Assembly: GCF_013394775.1 (NCBI RefSeq)
Contig: NZ_JABXYT010000001.1
Coordinates: 1,987,501-2,051,500, forward strand
Reading direction: 5' to 3'
Length of the DNA stretch: 64,000 nt
Origin: Oribacterium sp. oral taxon 102
GTDB lineage: Bacteria > Bacillota > Clostridia > Lachnospirales > Lachnospiraceae
Positions 1 through 7,772 of the stretch are shown here, one piece after another (the first letter of the stretch is position 1; each line of letters opens with the position of its first letter). A program made the translations under genes and the position numbers. The notes below the pieces were generated by a model. That model was not told the DNA's origin, searched no databases, and worked only from the letters and a program-made list of their open reading frames with translations.

Positions 1-729
1 ATTATAGCAGGGCGGCGTATTGTAGAGAGATGCGTTGTCAGCGTGCGTCTTGTAGCGAAGCATCGTCGGCGTGTACGGAAGCACCTCCTCTGTAATCAGA
101 TCCTCCCGGATAATGACGATCGTCACGCCCGCAGGACCGACATTCTTCTGCACGCCGCCCCAGAGCACTCCGTATCTCGATACCTCCATCGGCTCAGAGA
201 GGAACATCGAGGAAATGTCCGAAACCAGCGTCTTTCCCTTCGTATTCGGAAGCGTTTTGATCGTCGTTCCGTAAATCGTATTATTCTGGCAAATATATAC
301 GTAGTCCGCATCCTCACTGATCGCGAGGTCGGAGAGATCCGGAATGTAGGAAAAGGTCTTGTCCGCGGAGCTCGCCACGACATTCACTCTGCCGTAAAGC
401 TCCGCCTCCTTCGCCGCCTTCTTCGCCCACTGCCCCGTCACGATATAATCCGCCACTCTGTTTTTCATCAGATTCATCGGCACCATCGCAAACTGGGTGT
501 TGCCGCCCCCCTGCAAAAACAGCACCTTGTAATCGGACGGGATCGCCATCAGTTCCCGAAGATCCCGCTCCGCCTCCTCTATGATATCGGTGAAGTCCTT
601 TGATCTGTGCGACATCTCCATCACAGACATCCCGGAGCTTCCGTATTCCAGCATCTCCGCCGCCGCGGTTCTCAGAACCTCCTCCGGCAGCACTGCCGGT
701 CCCGCGCTGAAATTATAGACTCTGCTCAT
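1..729 (-). CDS. serC: Phosphoserine aminotransferase, partial (C-terminus beyond window)
   Basis: Reading leftward from ATG at 729 the protein begins MSRVYNFSAGPAVLPEEVL, the hallmark start of SerC, and runs open for 243 codons to the window edge. It contains the FLQGGGNTQFAMVPMN segment and GVQKNVGPAGVTIVI around the expected PLP-lysine region (K in QKNVGP). The enzyme converts 3-phosphohydroxypyruvate and glutamate to phosphoserine in cytosolic serine synthesis. A GGAGGAGA ribosome site lies just upstream. About two thirds of the usual 360 residues are present; the missing part is only cut by the window. Confidence 0.95.
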   Translation of the reverse strand, partial: MSRVYNFSAGPAVLPEEVLRTAAAEMLEYGSSGMSVMEMSHRSKDFTDIIEEAERDLRELMAIPSDYKVLFLQGGGNTQFAMVPMNLMKNRVADYIVTGQWAKKAAKEAELYGRVNVVASSADKTFSYIPDLSDLAISEDADYVYICQNNTIYGTTIKTLPNTKGKTLVSDISSMFLSEPMEVSRYGVLWGGVQKNVGPAGVTIVIIREDLITEEVLPYTPTMLRYKTHADNASLYNTPPCYN

Positions 730-758
730 ATTCTCTCCTCCTATTTCCCATTCCCCGC

Positions 759-792
759 AAAAAAGACGGCAGGTTTTTTGAATAACCTGCCG
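759..792 (-). terminator. Rho-independent terminator
   Basis: Perfect 9-bp arms CGGCAGGTT (767-775) and AACCTGCCG (784-792) are followed on the minus strand by a run of six T. It closes the transcription unit of the cupin gene and insulates serC. The rest of 793-890 is AT-rich with nothing recognised. Confidence 0.8.
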
Positions 793-890
793 CTCATTCT
801 ATCACATTATTTTTTATATGTATAATAAATATTTTTTATTTATAATTTATTAACATATAATTTTTTTAACTCGTAAAATTTTGCCGAAGA

Positions 891-1238
891 TCAATGATAC
901 AATATCAGAGCAATCATCTCAACAGGCTCCTCCATTGCTTCTATGGAATGCGCTTCCCCATCTCTGCAATAACACACATCCCCGGGATGTACTTCAATGA
1001 TTTTTCCGTTATCATTATACCTTCCTGATCCGGAGAGGATATAATACACTTCGGCATCCCCTACATGCCTATGCAGCCCGATCCTGCTACCCGGATATAC
1101 TTTCGTATGGGCAAAAACCCGACCTTTTCCATACATCTCTTCCGAGCCGCTCAAAATCTCTTTTACCGTTATTCTACCGACACCATTAAACGGCGATTCT
1201 TTCGTTATCACATCCAATTCGCTATGTAATCTTACCAT
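891..1238 (-). CDS. Small single-domain cupin protein
   Basis: About 115 residues with the cupin motifs: G-x5-H-x-H in GSRIGLHRHVGDAEVYYILSG and the second motif in HPGDVCYCRDGEAHSIEA, which supply the metal-binding His/Glu residues. The start at 1238 is chosen because GGAGG lies 7 nt upstream; an upstream ATG at 1265 has no such site. Small cupins of this kind act as sugar or acid isomerases, dioxygenases or ligand-binding proteins, so the substrate is open. It lies downstream of a GntR regulator and TRAP transporter genes, suggesting a role in metabolism of the imported acid. Confidence 0.8.
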   Translation of the reverse strand: MVRLHSELDVITKESPFNGVGRITVKEILSGSEEMYGKGRVFAHTKVYPGSRIGLHRHVGDAEVYYILSGSGRYNDNGKIIEVHPGDVCYCRDGEAHSIEAMEEPVEMIALILYH

Positions 1239-1335
1239 ACAGACCTCCATCGAAACGGGAATCAATATTTTATATTCTCATCCCCCTCCGTTCCCCCCCC
1301 CGGATATCCCAAAGAAAACGACTGACATTCCATTT

Positions 1336-2052
1336 TCAATGAATGCTCTTCTCATATAACTTAATTTCATTTTTATAGGATAGCTCCTGTTTTTCATTAA
1401 ACGCCCCCTTATTCTGAATATTACAGAAAAAGTCAAGCGCGGCGTTACGGCAGGATTCCACATGTTGTCTCAGGGCATTGCAGGCCTCCTCCAAGCTATC
1501 TTGCAAAATAAGCCGGAGAATCTCACAATGCTCCTGCCTGGCATCATGTATATGAAGTTGGTTCTGCTTACTGGAAAGGATAATCCTGGTGTTTTCTTCA
1601 AAAACTCTATGCATCATATCGATCAAATATTGATTTCCGCAATTCTCGATGATGAATAGATGCATTGCCGTATCGAGACGAAAGCTATTCAAAACCTCCT
1701 TCGTATTCTGAAACTTATCATAAAATCGCTGTACCTCTGTCTTCTCCAGATAAGGGGCGGCCATCTTCAAGGTAATCGGCTCTGTCACCACTCTTGTTTG
1801 AAAAACCTGCAGAACATCGTTCAGCGTAACGGGAGCTACAAGAATCCCTCTCTTAGGGATCGTACTCACAAATCTCTCCGATTCTAATTTGTTGATCGCC
1901 TCCCTAAGAGGTGTCCTGCTCAGCTCCAATCCATCCGCAAGCTCCGCCTCATTCAGAATCACCCCCGGCGCATACTGGCAATTCACAATTCTATCTTTGA
2001 TAATTTTATATGCCTGATCCTTTAAGCTGGTTTTTTTTTGACTCTCAGCCAT
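1336..2052 (-). CDS. GntR family transcriptional regulator, FCD (FadR) subclass
   Basis: 238 residues. The N-terminal winged helix (about 10-75) has the GntR signature ILNEAELADGLELSRTPLREA. The C-terminal all-helical FCD domain (about 85-215) keeps putative metal/ligand residues: Asp and His in RLDTAMHLF, His in QEHCEIL and His in RQHVESC. Such proteins are one-component repressors that sense organic acids. GGGGAG precedes the ATG. It sits between the TRAP/HD genes and the cupin gene on the same strand, so it probably controls them. Palindromes TTGTATACAA and ATTTGTACACAAAT upstream of the dctP promoter fit this family's operators. Confidence 0.88.
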   Translation of the reverse strand: MAESQKKTSLKDQAYKIIKDRIVNCQYAPGVILNEAELADGLELSRTPLREAINKLESERFVSTIPKRGILVAPVTLNDVLQVFQTRVVTEPITLKMAAPYLEKTEVQRFYDKFQNTKEVLNSFRLDTAMHLFIIENCGNQYLIDMMHRVFEENTRIILSSKQNQLHIHDARQEHCEILRLILQDSLEEACNALRQHVESCRNAALDFFCNIQNKGAFNEKQELSYKNEIKLYEKSIH

Positions 2053-2092
2053 CCGCTTCTCCCCGTATCCTCATTTTCCTCCAAACCATTTA

Positions 2093-2122
2093 AGTATAAT
2101 ACTCCTATAACAGGAGTGTCAA
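2093..2122 (-). promoter_or_regulatory. Promoter of the GntR gene with inverted repeat in spacer
   Basis: TTGACA (2117-2122) and TATACT (2093-2098) are separated by 18 bp. The spacer holds an inverted repeat ACTCCT-ATAAC-AGGAGT (2101-2117), placed where a repressor would block polymerase; autoregulation is inferred. Confidence 0.65.
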
Positions 2123-2186
2123 AATTATCTTTCAATGCTTTGGATCGCACTGTCTCTTCGCGAACCCGCAGTCTTCCTTCTTTTCT

Positions 2187-2801
2187 TTACAGCCTGGGGA
2201 TATTCAGGCTGCAAAGCCTTGCCAACGAAAACCAGCTTCCATCATCAGCATAATGTATGATTTCTCCATATGCGCTCCTTTTTATAAAGCGCCCCTCCGG
2301 GCTATGATAGCCGCACACATTCAAAACCTCCTCCGGAAGTCCGCACACAGCCGCAACAAAGACTCCGTATGAAGGATGCCGTAAATTCGGAAGTCCATAC
2401 TCCTTGTCATTTTCCTCCCATTTCAGCCTAAGATCCCTATTATATTCATACGGCTTTCCCACATCATGAAGCGCGGCACACGCCATCAGCATGTCCTCAT
2501 TTAACCCAAAGTCCATATCGTATGCCTTCTTCAGATTTTTATATATATCCATCGCGGTCAGAATCACGACCCGAATGTGCATGGATTGATCTCCCAGTGC
2601 CGAAGCTTCCGGCATACCGGATCCCGGCATTTCTTCAATCGCACGCCATCCATTCAGCTGTAGCGAAAATGTCCAAGCATCAAGAACCTTTTCGAACAAG
2701 CCTCTATCTTTCATTTTTTCATCCAAATACTTCAGCGTTTTTCTTACACCCTCTCTGATCTCTCCATCCAGTTCTTCCTTATGAAATTCAAACAATGCCA
2801 T
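2187..2801 (-). CDS. HD-domain phosphohydrolase-like protein
   Basis: 204 residues. The metal-binding HD pattern is visible: His in MHIRVVI (about 76), the HD doublet in AALHDVGKPYEYN (about 112-113), and later His residues in LRHPSYG and GYHSPEG. HD proteins are cytosolic metal-dependent phosphohydrolases, often on nucleotides; the substrate here is unknown. Start at 2801 has GGAGAG upstream. The gene follows dctM by 10 nt, so it is the last gene of the TRAP operon, an unusual companion that hints at a phosphorylated or nucleotide-related intermediate. Confidence 0.75.
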   Translation of the reverse strand: MALFEFHKEELDGEIREGVRKTLKYLDEKMKDRGLFEKVLDAWTFSLQLNGWRAIEEMPGSGMPEASALGDQSMHIRVVILTAMDIYKNLKKAYDMDFGLNEDMLMACAALHDVGKPYEYNRDLRLKWEENDKEYGLPNLRHPSYGVFVAAVCGLPEEVLNVCGYHSPEGRFIKRSAYGEIIHYADDGSWFSLARLCSLNIPRL

Positions 2802-2811
2802 TTCTTCTCTC

Positions 2812-4086
2812 CTATTTAATCATTATATTGGGAAGCAGCAGTACTATCGGCGGGAAAACCGCAATGATCAGTAACGCAATCAAACACATCACAATAAACG
2901 GCATCATCGCCCTACAGATCTTCTCAAACGGAACCGCAGTCATTCTTGCCAATACAAACAGCACCATTCCTACAGGAGGTGTCAGCATCCCCAGCATCAG
3001 ATTCAGAATCATTATGATGCCAAAGTGAATCGTATCAATCCCATAAATATTGGCCAAAGGAACAAGGATCGGCGTCAGAAGCGTAAGTGCGGAAAGAGAT
3101 TCCATCAGCATCCCGACAATCAGGAGAAATAAATTGATAAGCAGTAAAAAAGTATATTTATTTGTGATAAATGTCCCGAAAAATCTCAGCAAAGTCTGCG
3201 GCAGCTGCGCTATTGTCACCAGATATGCCAGCGCATTTGCACAGCCGACAATAAACAAAACCGACATTGTAGTCAGAATTGTCTCATCCAGAATTTCAGG
3301 CAAATCCCTTATACTCAAATTCCTGGTTGTCAAGCTCAAAACAAGCGCATAGAAAACCGCAATCGCAGAAGCCTCTGTGGGGGTACAAACTCCGGACATG
3401 ATTCCGCCCAAAATAATGACCGGTGTAAGCAAGGCCGGCAGCGAACGCATAAATGCACTTCCAAGTGAACGAAATCCCTCGAATCGATGTTTTACGTAGT
3501 TCCTCCTTTTACTCACAAAATAGATATAAATCATCATAACCAGTGCAAGCAGCAGCCCCGGCAAAATCCCCCCAATCAGCAATTTTCCAACCGAGATACC
3601 CGCTGCCACCGCAAATACCACAGCAGGAATGCTGGGAGGAATAATCGGCCCGATGATAGAGGATGCCCCTGTGACTGCAACACTGAACTCATCATCAAAC
3701 CCATCATCCCGCATTGCCTTCACCTCGATCGCACCCAAGCCTCCGGCATCTGCCACCGCAGCTCCCGACATTCCCGCAAAAATCACAGAAGCCAATACAT
3801 TTGCATGCGCCAATCCCCCCGGAACCCATCCTATCAGTTTTTTGCAAAACCCGAAAATCTGATCTGTTACACCTCCATTATTCATAATATTTCCCGCAAG
3901 AATAAAGAATGCCAACGCCATCAGAGTAAATGAAGCCGGGCCGGCTGCTACTCTGGTGAATACCATACTGATGCTTTCCCCATAAATTGTAGAATACAGA
4001 ACCGCACTGCACAGCATGCTAAATGCCACCGGCATACCAATCATGAGCAGGACAAAAAAAGCTCCAAATAGTATCAGCATACACAT
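2812..4086 (-). CDS. dctM: TRAP transporter large permease DctM
   Basis: 424 residues, the usual DctM size, with about 12 hydrophobic segments and family motifs such as GMPVAFSML, IFAGMSGAAVADAGGLG, GASSIIGPIIPPSIP and LNLMLGMLTPPVGMVLF. It is the sodium-driven channel subunit of a tripartite ATP-independent uptake system for organic acids. It starts 4 nt after dctQ stops and is followed 10 nt later by the HD gene. Confidence 0.93.
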   Translation of the reverse strand: MCMLILFGAFFVLLMIGMPVAFSMLCSAVLYSTIYGESISMVFTRVAAGPASFTLMALAFFILAGNIMNNGGVTDQIFGFCKKLIGWVPGGLAHANVLASVIFAGMSGAAVADAGGLGAIEVKAMRDDGFDDEFSVAVTGASSIIGPIIPPSIPAVVFAVAAGISVGKLLIGGILPGLLLALVMMIYIYFVSKRRNYVKHRFEGFRSLGSAFMRSLPALLTPVIILGGIMSGVCTPTEASAIAVFYALVLSLTTRNLSIRDLPEILDETILTTMSVLFIVGCANALAYLVTIAQLPQTLLRFFGTFITNKYTFLLLINLFLLIVGMLMESLSALTLLTPILVPLANIYGIDTIHFGIIMILNLMLGMLTPPVGMVLFVLARMTAVPFEKICRAMMPFIVMCLIALLIIAVFPPIVLLLPNIMIK

Positions 4087-4090
4087 CCTC

Positions 4091-4591
4091 CTAAATTGTA
4101 TTGGATGTACTCTTGTTCAGAATCCGATTCAACAAACGCACCTCATCCATCCCGATATACAGCACAGCAAGCAAAAAACCAAATAGAATAAAGCAATTAA
4201 ACACATTGTAATTCATCCACGGCAGACTTGTCAGAGAAGCATTCTTGGTTTTCATATATTTCGGCAGGATAAACAGCAGTCGAAAAAGGCAATAGACAAT
4301 AAACCCATTTGAAATAAAGTCAAGCCAATACTGTACCTTTAAGGGAAGTTTGTCATGTAAAATCAGTACGCGGGTATGCGCCTTGTAATGCCAGCAGTAC
4401 CCAATCCCCAGAAAAGCAAGCGCTCCCTGCATCTGGCTCAGCACTTCCTCTGTCCATGCCAGCGGTGAATTAAAACAATAACGAAATATCACTGCCAGAA
4501 ACATAGATATTGCCATAAACGCAAGGCATATAACCAGAAAATATTTTTGTATCACCGTAAGATGTTCTTCAAATAGATCCATTTTTTTCAA
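4091..4591 (-). CDS. dctQ: TRAP transporter small permease DctQ
   Basis: About 166 residues with four membrane segments and the DctQ feature FNSPLAWTEEVLSQMQ after helix 2. It couples the binding protein to DctM. The start is uncertain: a TTG at 4591 has AAAGGA about 10 nt upstream, an ATG at 4582 lies too far from that site, and a longer frame reaching 4702 would overlap dctP. Located between dctP and dctM in one operon. Confidence 0.85.
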   Translation of the reverse strand: MKKMDLFEEHLTVIQKYFLVICLAFMAISMFLAVIFRYCFNSPLAWTEEVLSQMQGALAFLGIGYCWHYKAHTRVLILHDKLPLKVQYWLDFISNGFIVYCLFRLLFILPKYMKTKNASLTSLPWMNYNVFNCFILFGFLLAVLYIGMDEVRLLNRILNKSTSNTI

Positions 4592-4646
4592 GCATGCATC
4601 ATCCTTTCTGCATTTCAGGGAAAGAGCGAAATATCCCGCACTGTTC

Positions 4647-5726
4647 CTACTCCGCGAGCTTCTGAATCGAATCCGCAACCCCCTGTCCCCAGATTTCTTC
4701 AAATTCCGGATAAATCGACTGACAAACCGTGCGGAATTCCTCTAAATCCGGTTCTGTAACCGTAAGCTTTGACCTCTCTGCTTCAATCATTGATTTCTCC
4801 GCCGCTATAGCATCCATATTTGCCTGCTCCGCTACGGTTTGCGCACACATTCTCAATACGGCAAGCTGGTTCTCATTCAGCTTTTCCTTTTCCGTTGCTA
4901 CACTCAGAAAAAAATTAAACATCTGATGCTGATGATAAGTAAGCGCCAGATCTGACTGTACTTCGTCAAACTTCATGGATTGAATGGATATAATAGGATT
5001 TTCTTCTCCATCTGCTACCTTCTGCTGCAATGCCAGATACGTCTCATTATAGGCCACTGGAGTCGGCACCGCCCCAAGAGCTTTAAAAAACGCTGTAGGC
5101 ATCGGGTCGCTTGCCACTCTCATCTTCATACCGTTCAAATCAGAAACTTGCTTTATCGTCCTATTCGCCGTCATCTGACGTGCCCCATAATAGAAGCTTG
5201 CTAACGTATCCACTCCTACTGCGTCCCTCATTCCATTCATAAGCCGATTGTATACTTCACATTCCGGCGAATAAAACCTTAGAAGATGATCCGTATCTTT
5301 AAACATATACCATGCATCCACCACAGAAATCGGCTTATATTGCGTTGCAAACTGTGCAGTAGCACTGACAAAAAAATCCAAATCTCCACTCTCCACGCCA
5401 GATACCATATCTGCATTTGCACCAAATGTACTATCAGGATATACCTGGATACTCAGCTCCCCTTCTGTTGCTTGATCTACCAGTTTTGCAAAGTCATTTG
5501 CTGCCTTATTGGTTATAGAATCCGACGGCTGCGCATGCCCGAGCCGAAGCTTGACCGGAATGCCCGTTTTTTCATATTTATTTTCCTTATCTGCATCTGA
5601 TGCCTCTTCTGTTTTTGAAGCCGTGGTTTCAGGCACGCTTTCCTTCACTGCTTCCGCGGTTCCCCCACATGCCATAACTCCTAAAGCTACTGCTGCGCAA
5701 GTGACCCATGTTAATAATTTTTTCAT
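4647..5726 (-). CDS. dctP: TRAP transporter substrate-binding lipoprotein DctP
   Basis: 359 residues with a lipoprotein signal peptide; lipobox LGVMAC puts the lipidated Cys at residue 20. The mature part follows the DctP fold: LRLGHAQPSDS near the start, GSTFGANADMVSGVESGDLDF-like region, and the carboxylate-binding Arg in KMRVASDPMP followed by ALGAVPTPVAYNETYLALQQ. It binds an organic acid outside the membrane and delivers it to DctQM. First gene of its operon, behind a consensus promoter and GntR-type palindromes. Confidence 0.93.
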   Translation of the reverse strand: MKKLLTWVTCAAVALGVMACGGTAEAVKESVPETTASKTEEASDADKENKYEKTGIPVKLRLGHAQPSDSITNKAANDFAKLVDQATEGELSIQVYPDSTFGANADMVSGVESGDLDFFVSATAQFATQYKPISVVDAWYMFKDTDHLLRFYSPECEVYNRLMNGMRDAVGVDTLASFYYGARQMTANRTIKQVSDLNGMKMRVASDPMPTAFFKALGAVPTPVAYNETYLALQQKVADGEENPIISIQSMKFDEVQSDLALTYHQHQMFNFFLSVATEKEKLNENQLAVLRMCAQTVAEQANMDAIAAEKSMIEAERSKLTVTEPDLEEFRTVCQSIYPEFEEIWGQGVADSIQKLAE

Positions 5727-5831
5727 ATGCTACCTCCTTTAATTTTAACGGCAAAATCACCGCCAAGCACATCTCAAAAAGACAGAATCAACTATTTATT
5801 AAATGAAATCCCTCTTTTTATCACCAAAATC

Positions 5832-5860
5832 ACTATAGCATCAAGAATACATTATGTCAA
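5832..5860 (-). promoter_or_regulatory. Promoter of the first TRAP operon
   Basis: TTGACA (5855-5860), 17-bp spacer, TATAGT (5832-5837), about 105 bp before dctP. Near-consensus sigma-A promoter. Confidence 0.8.
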
Positions 5861-5862
5861 TT

Positions 5863-5895
5863 ATTTGTACACAAATTATGAATATTTGTATACAA
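5863..5895 (-). promoter_or_regulatory. Two GntR-type operator palindromes
   Basis: ATTTGT-AC-ACAAAT (5863-5876) and the perfect decamer TTGTATACAA (5886-5895) sit directly upstream of the -35 box. The GTATAC core is typical of FCD-type GntR operators. The likely binder is the regulator at 1336-2052; this is inferred from motif type and proximity. Confidence 0.6.
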
Positions 5896-5911
5896 CATCT
5901 TTCCTCATAAA

Positions 5912-5948
5912 AAAGGGGACAATGCCATAAACCAGCTTGTCCCTTTCC
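5912..5948 (-). terminator. Terminator of the ABC exporter operon
   Basis: On the minus strand GGGACAA...TTGTCCC forms a stem followed by TTTTTT, about 50 nt after the stop of the ABC gene at 5997. Confidence 0.75.
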
Positions 5949-5996
5949 AAAATACCTTCATTAAATTTAAAAGTTATATATCCTTACGGAGAAGTC

Positions 5997-7772
5997 CTAT
6001 ACTGGGAGAAGGCTCTCCTCATCCCCGATCTGCCATCCGGCGCTCAGCTTCTGCAGCTCAGCCATACGACGGAAAATACCGTCCTCTCTCGAAAGCAGCT
6101 CTGCCGGGCTGCCCTCCTCTACGACGCTTCCCTCCTTCAGCACGACCACCTTGTCCGCGCCCTCCACGGTGCGCATCCGGTGCGCGATCACGAGCACGGT
6201 CTTCCCGGTCAGCAGGCGGGAGAGCGCAGCCTGCACCTTGGTCTCATTTTCCACATCCAGAGAGGCTGTCGCCTCGTCCAGCAGCACGATCGGCGCATCC
6301 TTCAGGAGCGCGCGGGCGATCGAGATGCGCTGCCGTTCGCCGCCGGAGAGCTTCGCTCCATTCTCTCCGATCGCCGTCTCATAGCCCTTCGGCAGCTTGC
6401 CGACAAACTCGTCGCAGTTCGCGGCAGCCGCGGCGGCGAGCACCTCCGCATCGCTCGCATCACGCCTGCCGAGACGAATGTTTTCCATTACCGTATCGTC
6501 AAAAAGCACCACATCCTGAAAAACCATAGAATAGTCGCCCAGCAGCACCTCCGGATCCACCGTGGAAATATCGATGCCGCCGACGGTAATGCTGCCCTCC
6601 GAAACATCCCAGAGCCGCGCGGCAAGCCGCGCGCAGGTACTCTTACCGGAGCCGGAGGGCCCGACCAGTGCCGTCACCTCCCCTTCCTTCGCCGTGAAGC
6701 TCACGCCGTGCAGCACCTCCTTGTCATCATAGGAGAAGCCGACATTCCGAAAGGCGATCTCGTGCCCCTTCGGCGAAAACCGTTCCGCCCCCTCCATGGT
6801 CGGCGCATCATGGATCTCCATCAGACGGTTCGCGGAAATCTGCGAGAGAAACAGCTCCGCGATCAGCGCAAGGCTCTGGTCAAAGGGCGCATAAATCCGG
6901 GTGATCACCAGAAGGAAGGAAAACAGCAGCAGGAATCCCACCTGCCCGGAGAGAATACGCGATGCCCCTGCGAGTATGGTTGTCGCCACGCCGAGGCGCA
7001 TGATCGTACTCGCCGCATTGACGAAAATTCCCGTCATAAGCTCTCCGTGTATCATGATTTTCTCATGGCGGTCGACCTTCTCATAGAGCTTCATGAGATA
7101 ATTCTCCTCCTGATTCGAAGCATGGATCTCCCGGATATTCTCCAACGTCTCCTGGATGCCGTCCGAGACTGCGACCGCCGCAGCCTTGGTTCTGCCGGCA
7201 TTTCGCTCCGCGATATGCCGGGAACCGAAAAGCAGCATAAACGCTACCGGCACGCCCCAGAGACAGGCGATCGCGAGCCTCCAGTCATAGAAGCAGAGGA
7301 TAATCGCAATCGCCGCGGTAGAGACGTAAGAACCGTAAAGATAGCCCAGCACATGCGACCAGACATGCTCCATACGGTTCACATCCCCCATGATTGTCTC
7401 GGTCAGATCTGCCAGATCCCGCTTGCCGAAGTAGCCGAGAGGAAGCTTCCGGAGCCGCTCCGCGAGTCCGATTCGCATCGTCTTCACCTCCCCGTACACC
7501 AGCCCGTAGGTCGCCTTGTACTGCTCGAGATGCGTCAGCAGAGAGAGGAGAAGGAAGGCCGCCGTCAGCCCCATGAAATACAGGAGCCCCGGCAGGGACG
7601 CACCATGCAGAAGCCGATTCATAAGTCCGGACATCAGGAGGTAAAGAATCCCCATGCCTCCCATGACGACCAGATTTACAATCACCGTCCAAAACATCCC
7701 CAGCTTTACATTATGTACGCCCCGGGCGCTGAGCGCATACCTGCGCCGGAATTTCTCACCAAACATCCTCAC
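5997..7772 (-). CDS. ABC exporter, fused membrane and ATPase subunit (second of pair)
   Basis: 591 residues: an N-terminal six-helix exporter domain (about 20-310) and a C-terminal ATPase with Walker [12 protein letters not shown]-loop in SMVFQDVVLF, signature LSGGERQR and Walker B IVLLDEAT followed by an intact catalytic Glu and H-loop IAHRM. It belongs to the ABCB-type exporters (drug, peptide or siderophore efflux). Its ATG overlaps the stop of the partner gene by 4 nt (ATGA), so the two are translationally coupled and probably form a heterodimer. Confidence 0.9.
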   Translation of the reverse strand: MRMFGEKFRRRYALSARGVHNVKLGMFWTVIVNLVVMGGMGILYLLMSGLMNRLLHGASLPGLLYFMGLTAAFLLLSLLTHLEQYKATYGLVYGEVKTMRIGLAERLRKLPLGYFGKRDLADLTETIMGDVNRMEHVWSHVLGYLYGSYVSTAAIAIILCFYDWRLAIACLWGVPVAFMLLFGSRHIAERNAGRTKAAAVAVSDGIQETLENIREIHASNQEENYLMKLYEKVDRHEKIMIHGELMTGIFVNAASTIMRLGVATTILAGASRILSGQVGFLLLFSFLLVITRIYAPFDQSLALIAELFLSQISANRLMEIHDAPTMEGAERFSPKGHEIAFRNVGFSYDDKEVLHGVSFTAKEGEVTALVGPSGSGKSTCARLAARLWDVSEGSITVGGIDISTVDPEVLLGDYSMVFQDVVLFDDTVMENIRLGRRDASDAEVLAAAAAANCDEFVGKLPKGYETAIGENGAKLSGGERQRISIARALLKDAPIVLLDEATASLDVENETKVQAALSRLLTGKTVLVIAHRMRTVEGADKVVVLKEGSVVEEGSPAELLSREDGIFRRMAELQKLSAGWQIGDEESLLPV

